Assembly: GCA_958510875.1 (NCBI GenBank)
Contig: OY294069.1
Coordinates: 164,547,111-164,611,110 of the forward strand
Direction of reading: 5' to 3'
DNA: 64,000 nucleotides
Source: Endomychus coccineus
Lineage: Eukaryota; Arthropoda; Insecta; Coleoptera; Endomychidae
Position numbers and translations under genes: made by a program. Numbering within the stretch: position 1 is the first letter of the stretch; each line of letters opens with the position of its first letter. The notes under the pieces are model-generated. The model had not been told where the DNA came from, searched no databases, and worked only from the letters and a program-made list of their open reading frames with translations. This document shows, in pieces, positions 10,641 to 23,049 of this stretch.

Positions 10641-13600
10641 TGAATTCTTGTAGCCTTAATATTAAGTTAGATTAAAATTCAGAGAAATGCAATGTAATGC
10701 CTTTCACCCGAAAAGTTGATACTTTCATATACAATTATTTGATTCGTGATCACATTCTCTCTAGACCTTTCCTCATGAAAGATTGAGATGTCATTTTCAA
10801 TGTATACAGCATATTAATAATATGACAGCGTCTGCATACACAATGTTAGGATTCGTTATAAGAAACAGTCTGTGATATATTAATATTGATACTCCAACTA
10901 TTTTATTCAATGCGTCAGTTTGTAGTGAACAAAAATATTTAGCTTTCCGTTTAAATCGTTAGTACACCATAAAACTATATTAGACAGATTCAATTGCAAT
11001 GACCTCATGACTCGCAAGAAATACTTAATTGTAGTTTTTTTTTCAAATTAATACTCAACGTTATAAATCGCCCGGTTGTTGGCACAAGTTGACTTTCACG
11101 TTTCTTCAAGAAACATACAATTCACCTGCCCTTTTCATCCATTAATATCTCCTACTTATTCTTTAAGGTTCTTACCACATTACATGATGTTTCAGTTAGG
11201 TCATGATATGAATGATCATAGTGATATATTTGTATTCACTGTTATATGAAGATATCACAGAGTATATGATTTTATTTATATGCATTCATAAAACTTCGTT
11301 TATTATTCAATCTGTTATTGTTTTATCTATGATATAGAATTTGTGATGTTGTAAAATATTAATTTCGGCTAGCCATGCAAATTGCTTACATAATACCTTA
11401 TTTATAATAACAACGACCATTAAATATACTTATTTATATGAAAACGTGTTCTTCATAATTTTATAACTCTTTAAAATGAAAGTCAATATTATAAATCAAA
11501 ATTTAATTTCAATAAATTCTATGATTCAAATTAGTAATTCTATGAATTTAATACCAATATTTTGAGAGTTGATAGACATTGTATCCTCAGTTGAGTGTAG
11601 GATTCAAAACGAGAGAAGGTAGTCTCTTAATTAATATTAAATATTTGAAAGGAAAGAATGTTATTTTGGAAATTATTGCAGTTAGTAAACATTAGATTCT
11701 AAATTTGACGTATTCAAAGAGAAAAGTGATTTATTCTATAACATTTGAGTACGCCCTTTTACCATGAATGTAGAAATAATTTTTAAGGGTAAAAAGAAAC
11801 CAGCATGTTCTAGATTGGTTATGATAATAAGTTTGTTTGAATGTTCATGTAAGAATTGAGTTTGAATGGGTAGAGCGTGAAATATAAAGGCAATAATTTA
11901 ATTGTTATACCAACATGATGTGAGTAACGTTCGTATATACCTCTCTGTGACTTCATTATATCAATTAAGAAAGAGAAACATCATAACGAGCACTCACCGA
12001 GATTAAAATTGTAATAATAAAATGTAGTCTGGGCTCCTAATGTTGAAAGTCGGGAATCCAAAATTAAATTCAAAATGGCCAAAGGTATACAAAATTCCAG
12101 TTCAGGTTATCAATTATATTTGCAGGGGCTTCCAAAATTCTCATGGGTATCCAAATAAAAATGTCTCAGATAATGTCGTTTACTAACATATAGAATGATG
12201 ATGCACTTCGTTGAAGGGGTCACCAATTGTCGGTTGGCTCCCCTTGTAGTCGAGGTCACCAATATAAAATTTATTGAAATTAAAATTTGATTTTTAATAT
12301 TGATTTTTATTTTAAAGGGTTTTTAAATTTATCGTTGTTATTACAAATAATTTGCATGGCTAGCTAAAATTAATATTTTACATCACAAAATTAATATCAT
12401 AGATAAAACAATCACAGATTAAATAATAAAATAATTTTTATGGATGCGTATAAATGAAATCACATAGTAAGAATGAGAAGGGAAGTGAGTTTCATCTCAA
12501 CACCACAGTTATTGAAAATAGGTACTATCTCGTAACTTCACCGTTCTTTTCTTTGAAACGTGAAACTGGTTTCCAAATGAATGATTCCAATAATATATTT
12601 GATCTTGATCTTGCTTCTTTATCCAACAGATTAGCTGCGAAGGAATGAATCTAGTCTAATGACGACTGCTAGTGCTAATATTTTCGCTGATTATATCCGG
12701 CTCGAAGGACCACGTTCTGTGTCGTGAGCTTTCCCACTTACTGAATAAGATATGATTCTTTGAGAGATAATTCAATCATTTGTTTACAGAAACAGACGCT
12801 TATATTTCTTTCGTCGTCAAAAGTAACTGCTTGAATAATCATTCAATATCAGGGTAACTATGGTTACAAAACATAATTTAAATGTTAGTATTCATAACAA
12901 TTATAACTTACCGTAATAAATAGGTGTTGGATGAACATTTCTACCATCCTCAAATTTTTGTATTTCTGTTTCTAGTAATCCACAGTTACATCAATGTTTA
13001 TTTTGCAACTAATTAACCGCTTAGAATCTTTTTAATGTTTTTCCACCCTGCATTAAGTTTGTTATATGTATTTTCTATGAGTTAAATTATATTTCTCATT
13101 TCACTCCCGTAACTGGAGTTTTTCCTGTTTGTGAAGTATTCAAATGAAAAATAAATGAATAAATAAATAAAATAAATGCCAACATGCTGTCGTCGATCTT
13201 TCATACTTATAGCAATTGATTTAAACATTCGCAATGTTTTTCTCATTCATAAACACCAACATTTAATTTGCATCACCGTTCACTAAAATGACACATGTTC
13301 GAATGAAATGCTCCATAATTGATAAGTGAGTGAGGATCGTTATAGACAAATTCTGCATAATTCATATTAACATTATTAATTGAATTACAGATAAAGATGG
13401 ATGGTTATCGCCTTCGGTTTATTAGAAGACTACCCATATTATGTTCTAATGTATTTTAATTTGAATCGAATGTATATCATTATTAGTTATATTGTAAATT
13501 GTATTTATCGTCTCCTTTATGTTGGTTAGATAACTTATGTAGTTGTATAATTCAAGATACAATAGAACCGAGCTATGTAGTTAATTGCGATATAAAATAT

Positions 13601-14249
13601 TTTACGGGACAAATTTTGCTACAGTTATATTGTTGTCAATGTATTTCTTCGACTGGTCAAGCGTAATAAGGTAATTTAATAGTTCAACAGGAAATATACG
13701 CGCACTTTTACTAAACAATGAACAAACTTGTTGTAAATAAATACAACATTCCATTTCCTAGACTTGCAATTTCTGAGTCAGACGATTGTCATAATCGAAG
13801 TAATAATACGTTGTTCATGAATTTATATTCAATGAAACACTACATAAGTTAATATTATATGCAGCGTCATGATACAGTCCCCATTGTAACATGAAAACAT
13901 TAGTTATTAATCAGGTGTAATGTTTGCCAATTAAATCATTCCTTGATCAGGAAATGTTCTACTCCGTCGTTTTGCGTATATTCAAAATACAAGTTTATTT
14001 CCACCGGTGAATTGTCATGACCTCAACGTCAAAAGTTGACGCTGTTGGCTTCTCATTCATTGATTTATCTATTCAAATACATTACTTCATAGGAAGATTC
14101 GCAGTTATAGGGCAAAACATGTCATATAGAAAATACATGTAACAGACATAATGCAGAGGAAAAATATGTAAAAACGTGAAAAATAAGAGAAAAATCCTAA
14201 GTGGTTGATCAATTGCAAAAAAAACCTTATTGATGTAACAAGGCACACA
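10641..14249. other. Intron sequence, no gene recognised
   Basis: This is part of the 14.4-kb intron between the PR exon and the CtBP-motif exon. Apart from the foldback at 11245-12490, it is AT-rich and without coding motifs. An open frame at 12454-12648 has no recognisable feature. Confidence 0.5.
11245..12490. repeat. Imperfect long inverted repeat (foldback) of ~1.25 kb
   Basis: The left arm (about 11250-11530) and right arm (about 12262-12485) are reverse complements with many differences. Shared landmarks are GGCTAGCCATGCAAATTG with its complement CAATTTGCATGGCTAGC-like word, TTTATCTATGATAT, and TTTATTGAAATTAAA. About 730 bp lie between the arms. A repeated GTCACCAAT word lies near the inner end of the right arm. 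No transposase was found. Confidence 0.65.
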
Positions 14250-14985
14250 AGTATATCAATATGGTCACTATTAGCTAACTGAAACATCATGTAAAGCGTG
14301 AAAACTTCAACAAATAAGTATGAAGTCTTGATCGATGAAAAGTGGAGGTGGATTTAATATTTCTTGATGATGAAAGTCAAGTTGTTCTAACAACTTCGGG
14401 GAATCGATAAAGTTGAATCTTATTATTAAGGAACCATGATTATAGCGGATATAAGTCACACTGAAGTGAGATACAATCATCTGAATTTTCAATTATTGTA
14501 AATATCCTTTGGTCATCTGCATATTTAAGAATGAGGGTGCTAATAAAATCTGCAATATCATTAATGGAAACGTTGAAGAGTAGAGGACCAATTACTGAGC
14601 CCTGTGTAATATCAGACGCAATATATGTTTTGACCTATGCCCATGATACTGAACGTACTGACCTCTTCCAATTGAATAAGATTCGCATTAAGCAATTAAC
14701 TGATATGATATCCCGAAGTTCGAAAGTTTGTTGAGTAAGATTCCATTGTTTAATCTATCAAACGCTCTCGAAAAATCTGTGTACTTAAATTATCTATTAT
14801 TTCCTCGGCTAAAATCTCGGAGGATATGTAATGAAGTTTCCAATTAATAGGAAACGAATCCGTTCAGTAACATTTCAAACTGATTCGTTCTGCCGATGAG
14901 CTTGAGAGAGCTAAACAACTGTCTGGAACTATCAGAATGTAAGGTTATTGAACGTTCTAGACTAGAGGGACCTTAAAATCACACT
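14250..14985 (-). mobile_element. Jockey-group LINE reverse transcriptase relic
   Basis: Read on the minus strand, the order is FSRAFDRLNNGILLNKLSNF (motif A region), then ITQGSVIGPLLFNV (motif B) and SINDIADFISTLILKYADDQ, with the catalytic YADD intact. Domain order and spacing are right for a jockey-type reverse transcriptase. There are several frameshifts. The 5' part at 14850-14970 shares about 100 bp with 30861-30985. It is nested in the intron, antisense to the host gene. Confidence 0.8.
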
Positions 14986-14990
14986 TTTGG

Positions 14991-17739
14991 CATGAAGTAT
15001 CTCGCCTTTTGTAGTATTTCCTGAAGTTGCCCCCTTTTAGCATTTCTTGCTTTTTTACATTCAAACTTGGTCCCTTGAAAAGAGTCAAATTTTATATTAT
15101 ACTCTGCGTATTAACTCATGTGAAGCATTTTGCTACTGTATTCCAGATAGTCTTCACAAACACCTTCTTTGTAACCAGTCCATCTTCTTCATTATACTAT
15201 CAAGAATTGCCCCTCTGCTTGAAATGAGGAGTGATGTGATTTTGATGATCTTGGTTAATGTTAACATAAATCGTATGGCGAGTAAATATGGTGGATGCGA
15301 AGGGAGAAATTCTCAGTATTTTTATCTTTCCGAATAATTTTCTCTATTCAAAATGCCATGTGAAGAGCAGAAATTTAGAGAAACAGTCGTTGTGTCTGGG
15401 AATTTTTGTAGATAATAAAGATAGCATTTTCAAATAAAAATAGGATCGACAAAAGTGATCAAATGGATATTAGAGAATAGATAGCATACAGTTTTATGTT
15501 GGGAGATGGTCGTTGCTGGAATACTACAGTTCCTAACATATTCAATAAATGTGATCGTATATTCATCATCATTTTATGTTTTGGCTATTTCAGATAATGA
15601 ACTATTCTACGTAGTAAGTACGTGGTAGCCAAGGAATAACTGACTTCGTACATATTTTAAAATCTATTGTCGAATCAAATTGTTGATTATAGAAATTACC
15701 ATCGAGTGAAATTGATTTCAAATAGCTTATGCAGAAAAATAATTAGCTGAAAATTAACAATATTGCAAACGTTTTTTATATATTATTGATCTTGTGGGCC
15801 AATTTCGGAAACCTCCAATGAATTATTCTTATTATTTTTTATGCAAAATCGTCACACAGTGCAAAAACATTTTGGATTGTATTATATTGTATTATATTGT
15901 TTTGAATATATTGGCACACTGCGACCTGAATCTTCTGTATCCTCTTCTGCTGCTGGGTCATTCAGGATATCTCAACGGCTACAGCAATTCCTCCAACCAT
16001 GTAGCTCCTAGGAAGTTCAGAATTTCGAATGGCTCCAGTTTAGAACTGTTTGGAATACTAACCTGTTAGTATTCTCAGTTTATATTTTCTTAGGTTGATG
16101 CAGTTGTTTGATCTAGTTTTAGTTTCCCAGGAGTATCTTTGCTTGTCTCAGTCCTATCCAGTGTTGGTGTTCTTCCACTTATTCCTCAGTAGGGTGCAGG
16201 TCCCAGAGAAATGATGTTTCGACCCTATTTTTGTGTCTTGTATTCCGTTTCCCTACACTTTAGTGTATTCCAGAGTCCGTAGGGAGGTGATTGTATTGTT
16301 CTAGCTTAGTTTAGATCTTCTTATCATTCCCAGACCATCTTGAAGCTGATTACGTGAGAGCTCAGCGCGTTGGTGGCTGCTCGACTATCTGACGTGATGA
16401 CTATTTCTTTTCTATGGAAGTCTCTTTCTATATTTAACTGTACATATTCTCCTATAGCGTGAATACAGCTCTTGGAAAATGCTTGGGGGTCACATCAGCC
16501 TTTCAGAGTATTCGGTTCCAGGTCCATATACTTCTTGAATTGACCTCATGCATGTGATATAATATAATAGGAATTATAACCTATATAGGTCTTTTGGAAC
16601 TATGTCCATAAAGATAGCATTCTTAGAAACCATCATTATTCACATGGTTTGGTGTACAAAAAAATTCGTTAACAGGCGTTTGACGAGGAGCTGAAACTAG
16701 AATTGAAAGAAATCGGCATTGTGCTGGGAAATGCAAATCTATATTCTCTCACAGTGAGCATGATTTGTGCTCAGATGGATAGATCGAAATTTTCTTGGTG
16801 AATAGACTTATGAAGAAGTCACAAACTACAGACAAGATCTTCAGCTTTCATGCTACTAAATTTCAACCTGTGGACATGGTGATTTGAAGGAAAATATCAA
16901 AACTTAGGCATAGAATAACCCAAGAATGTCACCAGATTCATCGAGAAAGCATCATGCATTCAATTGCTCCTAACATCGACTTGTTTCTGGTTCAAAAACA
17001 ATGTACACAATTTGTACAAGTCCAATTGCACAATTACAACCCATAATTCCTTGGATTTCAATTGAAATTGTTATTATTGAGCTTAGAATTAAAAAAACAA
17101 TAACAGAATTACAGCATACCTTGTCCTCAAAGTATGGCTTACATAAAACAATACACTATTCCAATGATAGTTGAAGCATGTGGTAAACTTGTATGCAGCA
17201 TAGAAAACTTGTCGCAATTAAACATTTTCTAATGGTATATATCTTCTTGTAAACAAATAGAACTTCCGAACAATTCACATAATAAAAAGGTGTAATTTAT
17301 GAGATACATTGGCGAGTATCGAATTGCTCCACGTTCTCACATTGTTTTTGAAATTCTCACGCACATAGCGGCCGAAAGCTTTTAGAATAAAAAGTGAATC
17401 TTTTTAATGCGTTTCGAATACGTCTCTACGTCTTTATTATCGCATTCAATCTGATCAATTATTAAGCTTGTTGGTATCGGCTCGCTGTTTACCGGACAAA
17501 GGACATATTTATTCCATAAATAAATATGGCACAAACTGTCGTATCCACCACAATATAGTTTGCAGCTTCCATTCATAACAGTATTTAGCTCTTTTATATA
17601 GCTTCATTTCACCTTTCCATACTCCTCGAAACATGCATGCCTCATCTTCAAATAATCATGTGTCAATTCAAGAATTTTGTATTATAAAGAAACGTCAAAG
17701 ATTACCGGTCTATAAATCTTCGTCGTTTTAGTTGAAGAC
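14991..17739. other. Intron sequence around a LINE tail
   Basis: Apart from the LINE fragment at 15925-16480, no gene or RNA is supported. The open frames at 15027-15337 and 15794-16069 are antisense or chance frames. The 16481-17739 part is featureless AT-rich DNA. Confidence 0.45.
15925..16480 (-). mobile_element. LINE RNase H and C-terminal relic
   Basis: On the minus strand the first part reads IVITSDSRAATNALSSHVIS, then FKMVWE, typical of the RNase H domain of LINEs (SDSQAALKAL, SKLVWEC). Further along, GLRQAKILLGKLKLD and RKYKLRILT match the conserved segment after RNase H (the LRxLTGLLTGH region). Frames shift repeatedly. The 3' end, near 15925, includes a FLGATWLEEL-type C-terminal segment. 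Confidence 0.6.
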
Positions 17740-17744
17740 GTTAG

Positions 17745-19335
17745 AGAGGCTTGCAGACTGGTATCTCAAGGCAGGACCTCTGACACCCCCTTTACGAGTA
17801 ACAGCATGCTCATCAGATAGCCCTCCACTCGGTTATTGGCTTTAAAGAGCAACGCTGAAGTGGAAAAAATTATGTATTGGTGCCTCCTGGGACATAGAGG
17901 AGGGGGACTTCAACAATACCTCTAGAGGCAAGAATATCATAATCTGAAAAGGTCGGTATCAGGAGGGTGTCCACAGGAAGGGGATCACCTATTATGAAGT
18001 GGATGAGCTTCTAGTAAAGTTAAACCGTGTTGGTAATAAGGCGATATGTTATGCGGATGGCATCACTATATTCTCCATAGGATCCTACGGGGGTACCTTG
18101 CAGGAGTTTATTCAACAAGCCTTAATAATTACAGAAATCTGGTGTAGAGAGAACAACTTCTCCATTCAGTCGGAGAAAACTACCATTATCATCTAAGCGA
18201 GAAGGTGCAAGAGTAAGGCTCTGAAGAAAATGGCAATCGGGGGGAACTTTCGTGAGATGGTGGAATACTCTGGCAAAAGCAACTGAAGATTATGCTATGA
18301 TAATATTCCGGCAGTCTAAGAGATCAATTGTCATGTAGTGGGTTTTGAGGCCTGAGCAGCTGATATGGATCTACTAAGCTATTATCATCCCAAGACCAAG
18401 TCATGCAGCTCTAGTATGGTGAGAAAGAACCAAACTGGGTAAAGCCCAGAAACTTCTGGATATAATGCATGGACTTTTCCTCGGAGCCATTACATCCTCG
18501 AGGAAGAGTACACCGACTCCAGCATTGAGGGCCTTGCTCAGCGTGCTACCCAATGACGATGAGGAATCTCGCCATGATGGCGATCTACAGGCTTAGCTGC
18601 AATGGCTCTTTAAAGAGATGGAGTGCAGACCAATCCCGTCTATCACGGGTGCAGTCTGAAGGGCTGTGATTAGAATCGCAGGGAGGCCCTGTGGTTTGCG
18701 GAGGAGCATTCCAGGGTCGTCTTTCCGTCGAGAGAGGTATGGGAAAATCGCCGCACACCAATCCGGCAACCGGATGGGTCTAAAACAAGCACAAGAGTTG
18801 CAGCTTTTGTGGTCCTAGATATATTGATAGGTACTCCGTGCGGATGGGGAACCTCAACACTGTCTTCTAAGCCTAGATGATTGCCAAAAACATATGTGCG
18901 TAGAAGCTAATAGGCTATGGTAAGATAAATGAGATCATCTGGATCTATTCGGACAATTAAGCGGCACTAAACAGACTGAAACGCCCGACTGTGTCTTCGA
19001 GACTTGTCAGGGATACCAAGGAGATCTTCAACTGGCTAGCCCCTGTAAACATGCTCAACCTGGATTGGATTCCGAATCACTGAGTTTAGAAAGGGAATGA
19101 GAGGGCGAACAAAATGATCAGAGACGGGACCAGATTATATGGTCCTCAAGACTTAGCTGGTACCCCTACAATGGGGATATATAGATATTGCGAAATCATC
19201 TGAGCATTGGCGGCTGCCGAATTGCCAAAGCGCTGGTTCACAATGAGATAGGCCTATGGGCAAGCGAAATACTCTTACTGAGTAGGCAAACCATCAGGAT
19301 AATTTCCGAAATCATCTGCAATTATTATAGATCTA
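17745..19335 (+). mobile_element. R1/LOA/I-type LINE with RNase H, 5'-truncated and decayed
   Basis: The plus strand carries, in order: a motif A-like DIE...DFNNT; GCPQEG; VDELLVKLN; AICYADGITIFSIGSYGG (the catalytic YADD changed to YADG); WCRENNFSIQSEKTTI; TDGSKTSTRVAAFVVLD (RNase H start); YSDNQAALKRLKRP; and LDWIPNH-V-KGNERANKMI (RNase H end). Stops and frameshifts are frequent. From 19007 on it matches the LINE at 51957-52320 closely at the nucleotide level, so the two are one family. It ends before the segment that is amplified at 52.3-55.7 kb. Confidence 0.8.
17999..18196 (+). pseudogene. LINE reverse-transcriptase palm fragment
   Basis: This 65-codon open frame is the best preserved piece of the LINE at 17.7-19.3 kb. 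It covers VDELLVKLN, the catalytic-site motif AICYADGITI and the helix WCRENNFSIQSEKT. The second Asp of YADD is Gly, which should abolish polymerase activity. A stop follows where the protein would normally continue. It is a remnant, not a host gene. Confidence 0.75.
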
Positions 19336-20754
19336 TAATAACCATGTTAAGCATTATTTCCCTGATAAAGTTCTCCATTTGAGTATGCTAGCAGCATGTG
19401 ACCTGCATCTGATGCTGGTGGCTTTGATGTGATTGAGTGTGTATCAGGAAATTCTCAATTGGCTCTCCTATCGAATTGATGGCGTTTATCACATAAGAGC
19501 ATACGCTCAAGATTTACAACGGAAAAGATACGGTTCCCGAATTACAACTTGTATGTAAGACCCCTACCCATGGCACAAGTTCTGCTACTGTCTATGATTC
19601 ACCAAATCTAATTTCCAAGGTCTATTGGAAAGAAGACAGTACCTAGCTCTGCGTAATTATCTCTCCAGTGGTACCTAGAATATATAGGCAAGTGAAATTG
19701 ACTAAAATACTACCGAAACAGAAGTAATAACCTTAAATTCCTGAATAATTCGTACTTGAAAACGCATTAACTTGTTATAAGAACCAACAGCTACCAGTGA
19801 CAGTCGCTTGATTGGACATCACGCACCCAATAATTGTCTTCAGGATGAAACTATAATTACTCACATTTCAATTCAAATTCTGGATGAAAAAAGACAAGTA
19901 CGACGACGCGGTTGGTTCCTTTGGTGAATTCACCACGGATAATCAAGAAGGGAAACACCTTTTGGATAGTGTGTTTTGGAACATCAACCGTCTAATATCA
20001 CATGAAATTAATTTAAAAAACAAAACTTAATAACAACCGGGCGAAGTATCCCGTACTTCTTACTTCGAGTAGAGGCAGTGTGTAATTAATGTTAGGTATG
20101 CGTGATTATAGCACAGGCCTGTCACAAAAACAAGCATCTAGTACGGTCTAGATGCGCCGCCTTGATTCTCTCGATTCGATACAGTGTCTACCGTGACTTG
20201 AGAAAGCCATTAATTTTCTCCCTTTTGACCTCATGTACTACACGAATATCAATTTGTTTTTTACGGTGAGCTATGAAAAATGATATACACTTCCAACGGA
20301 CTTACGAGATTTATATTTGTCAAACACAACTCTCTAAATCAACAACCTTTAAGATACTTATCCTTACACTAAATTTACCTTGATAAGAATATAATAGTTA
20401 GTTCATTCAGATTTTTCTTATTTGTCGTAACATAGGAATGGGGGATTATTCACAGTCCCTATGTAAGGGCAGATAAGTGAGGAAATTCTTACATAATCAT
20501 GTATCATTCATTACTTTTTTTTGTAACATTTTAAGCTTATCATGAAATGAACAAATAATGAAGTGGTATATTTTGAAAAGAAAAATGTAATGTGGTTCTT
20601 AGTAGTACGGCATATCATATGCTGGGAAGTAAGGGATGTGAATGATTAATAGAGTACTAATGAGATACTTGAACTTACATGCTCTGTACCAGTTGGTGGA
20701 TTTTAGATTAAGTTTTTGACAGAGCTATCTTAAGGTCACTATCGACGGCAACAC

Positions 20755-21480
20755 TTTTTTTTAATCAAAACCATAGCTGACAAACCTGTCTCACAATACT
20801 AAGTCGAAGAAAAAGGAACAAGTATTCGTAAAGCAGGAGACACAACTTTCGGATTAACGAGGAATAGTTTGATCCAAAATTCCTCCAATGTAAAGAGATG
20901 GAAGTCACCTTCATGGCCGAATCTGCCTTCATTCCTAGAAAGTCTTCCTCAACTCCTTCTGGTAATTGTGAGACCTCGACAACAAACGGGTTTCTGGTCA
21001 TTTGCCATATGACTCTGGAATAATGTCTTGATAGTATCGATGAAATTTGTCTTCCAGCGCCTGCAAATAAGTTTCTATTCCAGCTTTCAGAACTTCATCC
21101 AGTTTCTTATTTTTAATTACTGCTGCTGGATATGATATTTTCAGCAAACGCCTTTTGATTCCAAAGTTGAAGCCTTGATATAAACTCCTGAATATGATCA
21201 TAGCTACTTATTGAAGTGCCTTTTTTGCCCTGAAGCTTCAAGTTTAACTGATTCAAGGCATCAAATATATCAGTCAAATGGGCCAAGCTCCATTGAAAAA
21301 TTAAACAATTGATGCAAATGCAGACTTAGCCCTAGGATTAGATACTGGAGGCAGATATTTCAAAATGGCCAGCTCTATCCTTCTTATAAATTCTACCAAA
21401 CCAATGCGAATAAACAAGTTCGTATAAATGCCACTTGTGTACGAATGGACCATTCAGACAGGGTCTAGTTAGAGGTCAAC
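20755..21480 (-). mobile_element. hAT-type transposase relic (ZBED-like)
   Basis: The minus strand includes an LTDIFDALN-like phrase split by frameshifts, the helix ALEDKFHRYYQDIIPE, and NPFVVEVSQLPEGVEEDF followed by LGMKADSAMK. This succession is characteristic of the C-terminal part of hAT transposases related to vertebrate ZBED5/8 proteins. The last segment loses the usual dimerisation motif (LPF-TTYLCE-GFS) through frameshifts. No TIRs were found. Confidence 0.65.
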
Positions 21481-22057
21481 ACCACTTTAATGATCCAATT
21501 CTGGAAGTGTGAAGACCATGCTTTTGATCCGAATGATCAACTACTCTCATACCTTTATTTTATTTTATTTATTTATTATAATAGGTTGTTGTACTTGTTG
21601 CGACCGGCGGTTGATGAAGTCAATATTCAAATCTAATAATGGCCATCGCGAACTCCAGACTTGAATCCATTCGAGCAACTTTGTAACGTTTTGAAAAGGT
21701 CTACGCGGCGTCGTGTATCTAACAAGCTTACCTCGATGAATGCAAGCGGTTATAAGAGCTCGAGGAAGTATTCTTCCATGTTTTAAATTTTTGCACCAGA
21801 TCGCTAAATCTTGATTAATTCTTCCAAAACTCCGATGAAAATGAATTTTCTTCAATGTACTATTGTTTAATAATTTCCATTTACATCATTCCGAAGCTAG
21901 ATTGGCTAAATATTGCAATAATAAAAACATAATATATTTGTAGTAAGGTGTTAATTTTGAAGAGAAGTTTAGCAATGAATTGATAATGATTTTGAATAAT
22001 TGTCATGTCCGCATATTATGCTTTCTGCACACAAATATCACAGTTCCTCACAAAATA

Positions 22058-22165
22058 CAGTGTCTCATATTTCTGGAAAAATACATACTCGCTGGAGCTC
22101 AGTTGAATATTTATAATTTGTAGATAGGTAGCGAGTACGTATTTTTCCAGGAATATTAGGCACTA
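22058..22165. mobile_element. 108-bp MITE with ~38-bp inverted termini and TA flanks
   Basis: CAGTGTCTCATATTTCTGG at the left matches, in inverted orientation, TAGTGCCTAATATTCCTGG at the right. The match continues through AAAAATAC-TACTCGCT. Both sides are flanked by TA, as in the Tc1/mariner/pogo superfamily. The loop is about 30 bp. There is no coding capacity. Confidence 0.75.
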
Positions 22166-22647
22166 TATTCGTAATTTGTGCATGTGTACCAAAACAACTG
22201 TTGCATATACAAGAAAAAAGGAAACGTGTATCCAATTTTCAAATTTCATAGCGTCCGTTCTTTTTAAGAACGGACAAAATGTAAAATTGTGCAAAATAGA
22301 CTATTAATCTGTCCAACTTTATTATCCGAACTCCTGAATTAGCTATTGTCTTGTAGTAAAAACATTATCGGTATATCGTCGAGAAAGCATCACTCCAACT
22401 TCTTACAACTATCGCATCGAAGTCTTAGGAACTTCAGCATTTTTTGTATCAGCTGGAAGTCATGTTGTGGTAAGGATTAGTAAGCATATATGTAAAATGT
22501 TAATTTCTTTTCAGATTTATGAGTTTTCAGTAGCTTCTGTATGCATTTCATTATTTATCTCGAATCATTCGAAAATGTATGTTCAACTTCCTAAGGTTGA
22601 AGAATTGAACTCAAATTTACACAAAAATTACAAGCTTTAATTTTTAA

Positions 22648-23007
22648 TTAATGCTGACGAAATGTTTCACCACAGTTTGGTATTTTCAAACATTGGAGTT
22701 GAGTTGATATCCCTTCTCGGTTCATTATGGTTCCATAGAATCGGGAAAGGTCGCACATGATTCCATTCCTGTAAGCTGTGTATTCGATCATTACATTTTT
22801 CCAACCTGCAGGCACAGAAGCGGCTGGTAAGAATGGAGTCCATAGAATATTATTCGTCGATATACGGACGCCATATACACTATTCATTCTAAAGTCTCCG
22901 TCCAATAATCTCCCACAGCTCGTATTATGGAAAATTTGTCTCTTACCGCCAACATTCTCAGATGACATTCTCCACGATCTATAGTCACCATAAGACGTTT
23001 CTTTCAT
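22648..23007 (-). CDS. Unrecognised 119-codon ORF, possibly a gene fragment
   Basis: The frame from ATG at 23007 to a stop at 22648 has balanced, protein-like composition, unlike the surrounding AT-rich frames: few Lys/Asn/Ile runs, several Trp and Gly, and four Cys. Segments such as YGVRISTNNILWTPFLP, AGWKNVMIEYTAYRNG and LQCLKIPNCGETF look like an extracellular or enzyme fold, but I recognise no family. It has no signal peptide. An ATTAAA word lies shortly after the stop on that strand. Its 5' side abuts the 3' end of the LINE at 23.05-24.02 kb, which raises three possibilities: a terminal exon of a nested gene, a retrocopy, or sequence carried along by the LINE. The ATG is simply the first in frame; an upstream exon could exist. 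Confidence 0.4.
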   Translation of the reverse strand: MKETSYGDYRSWRMSSENVGGKRQIFHNTSCGRLLDGDFRMNSVYGVRISTNNILWTPFLPAASVPAGWKNVMIEYTAYRNGIMCDLSRFYGTIMNREGISTQLQCLKIPNCGETFRQH

Positions 23008-23049
23008 AACTTTTTTTGCGTGTAGGAGATAAAATCTTGCCTAAATTCT

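Larger units (their letters stand above)
19336..22647. other. Intron sequence with hAT relic and MITE
   Basis: Outside the hAT relic and the MITE, the sequence is AT-rich with no recognised gene. A perfect small hairpin, GCATCTAG-TACGGT-CTAGATGC, lies at about 20134-20155. The minus frame at 21565-21855 (96 codons) has no motif I recognise. Part of it could be transposon-derived, because it lies just upstream of the hAT frames. Confidence 0.45.

Noticed and set aside
21565..21855. 96-codon minus-strand frame upstream of the hAT relic
   Set aside because: I recognise no domain, and it could not be joined to the hAT transposase with confidence.
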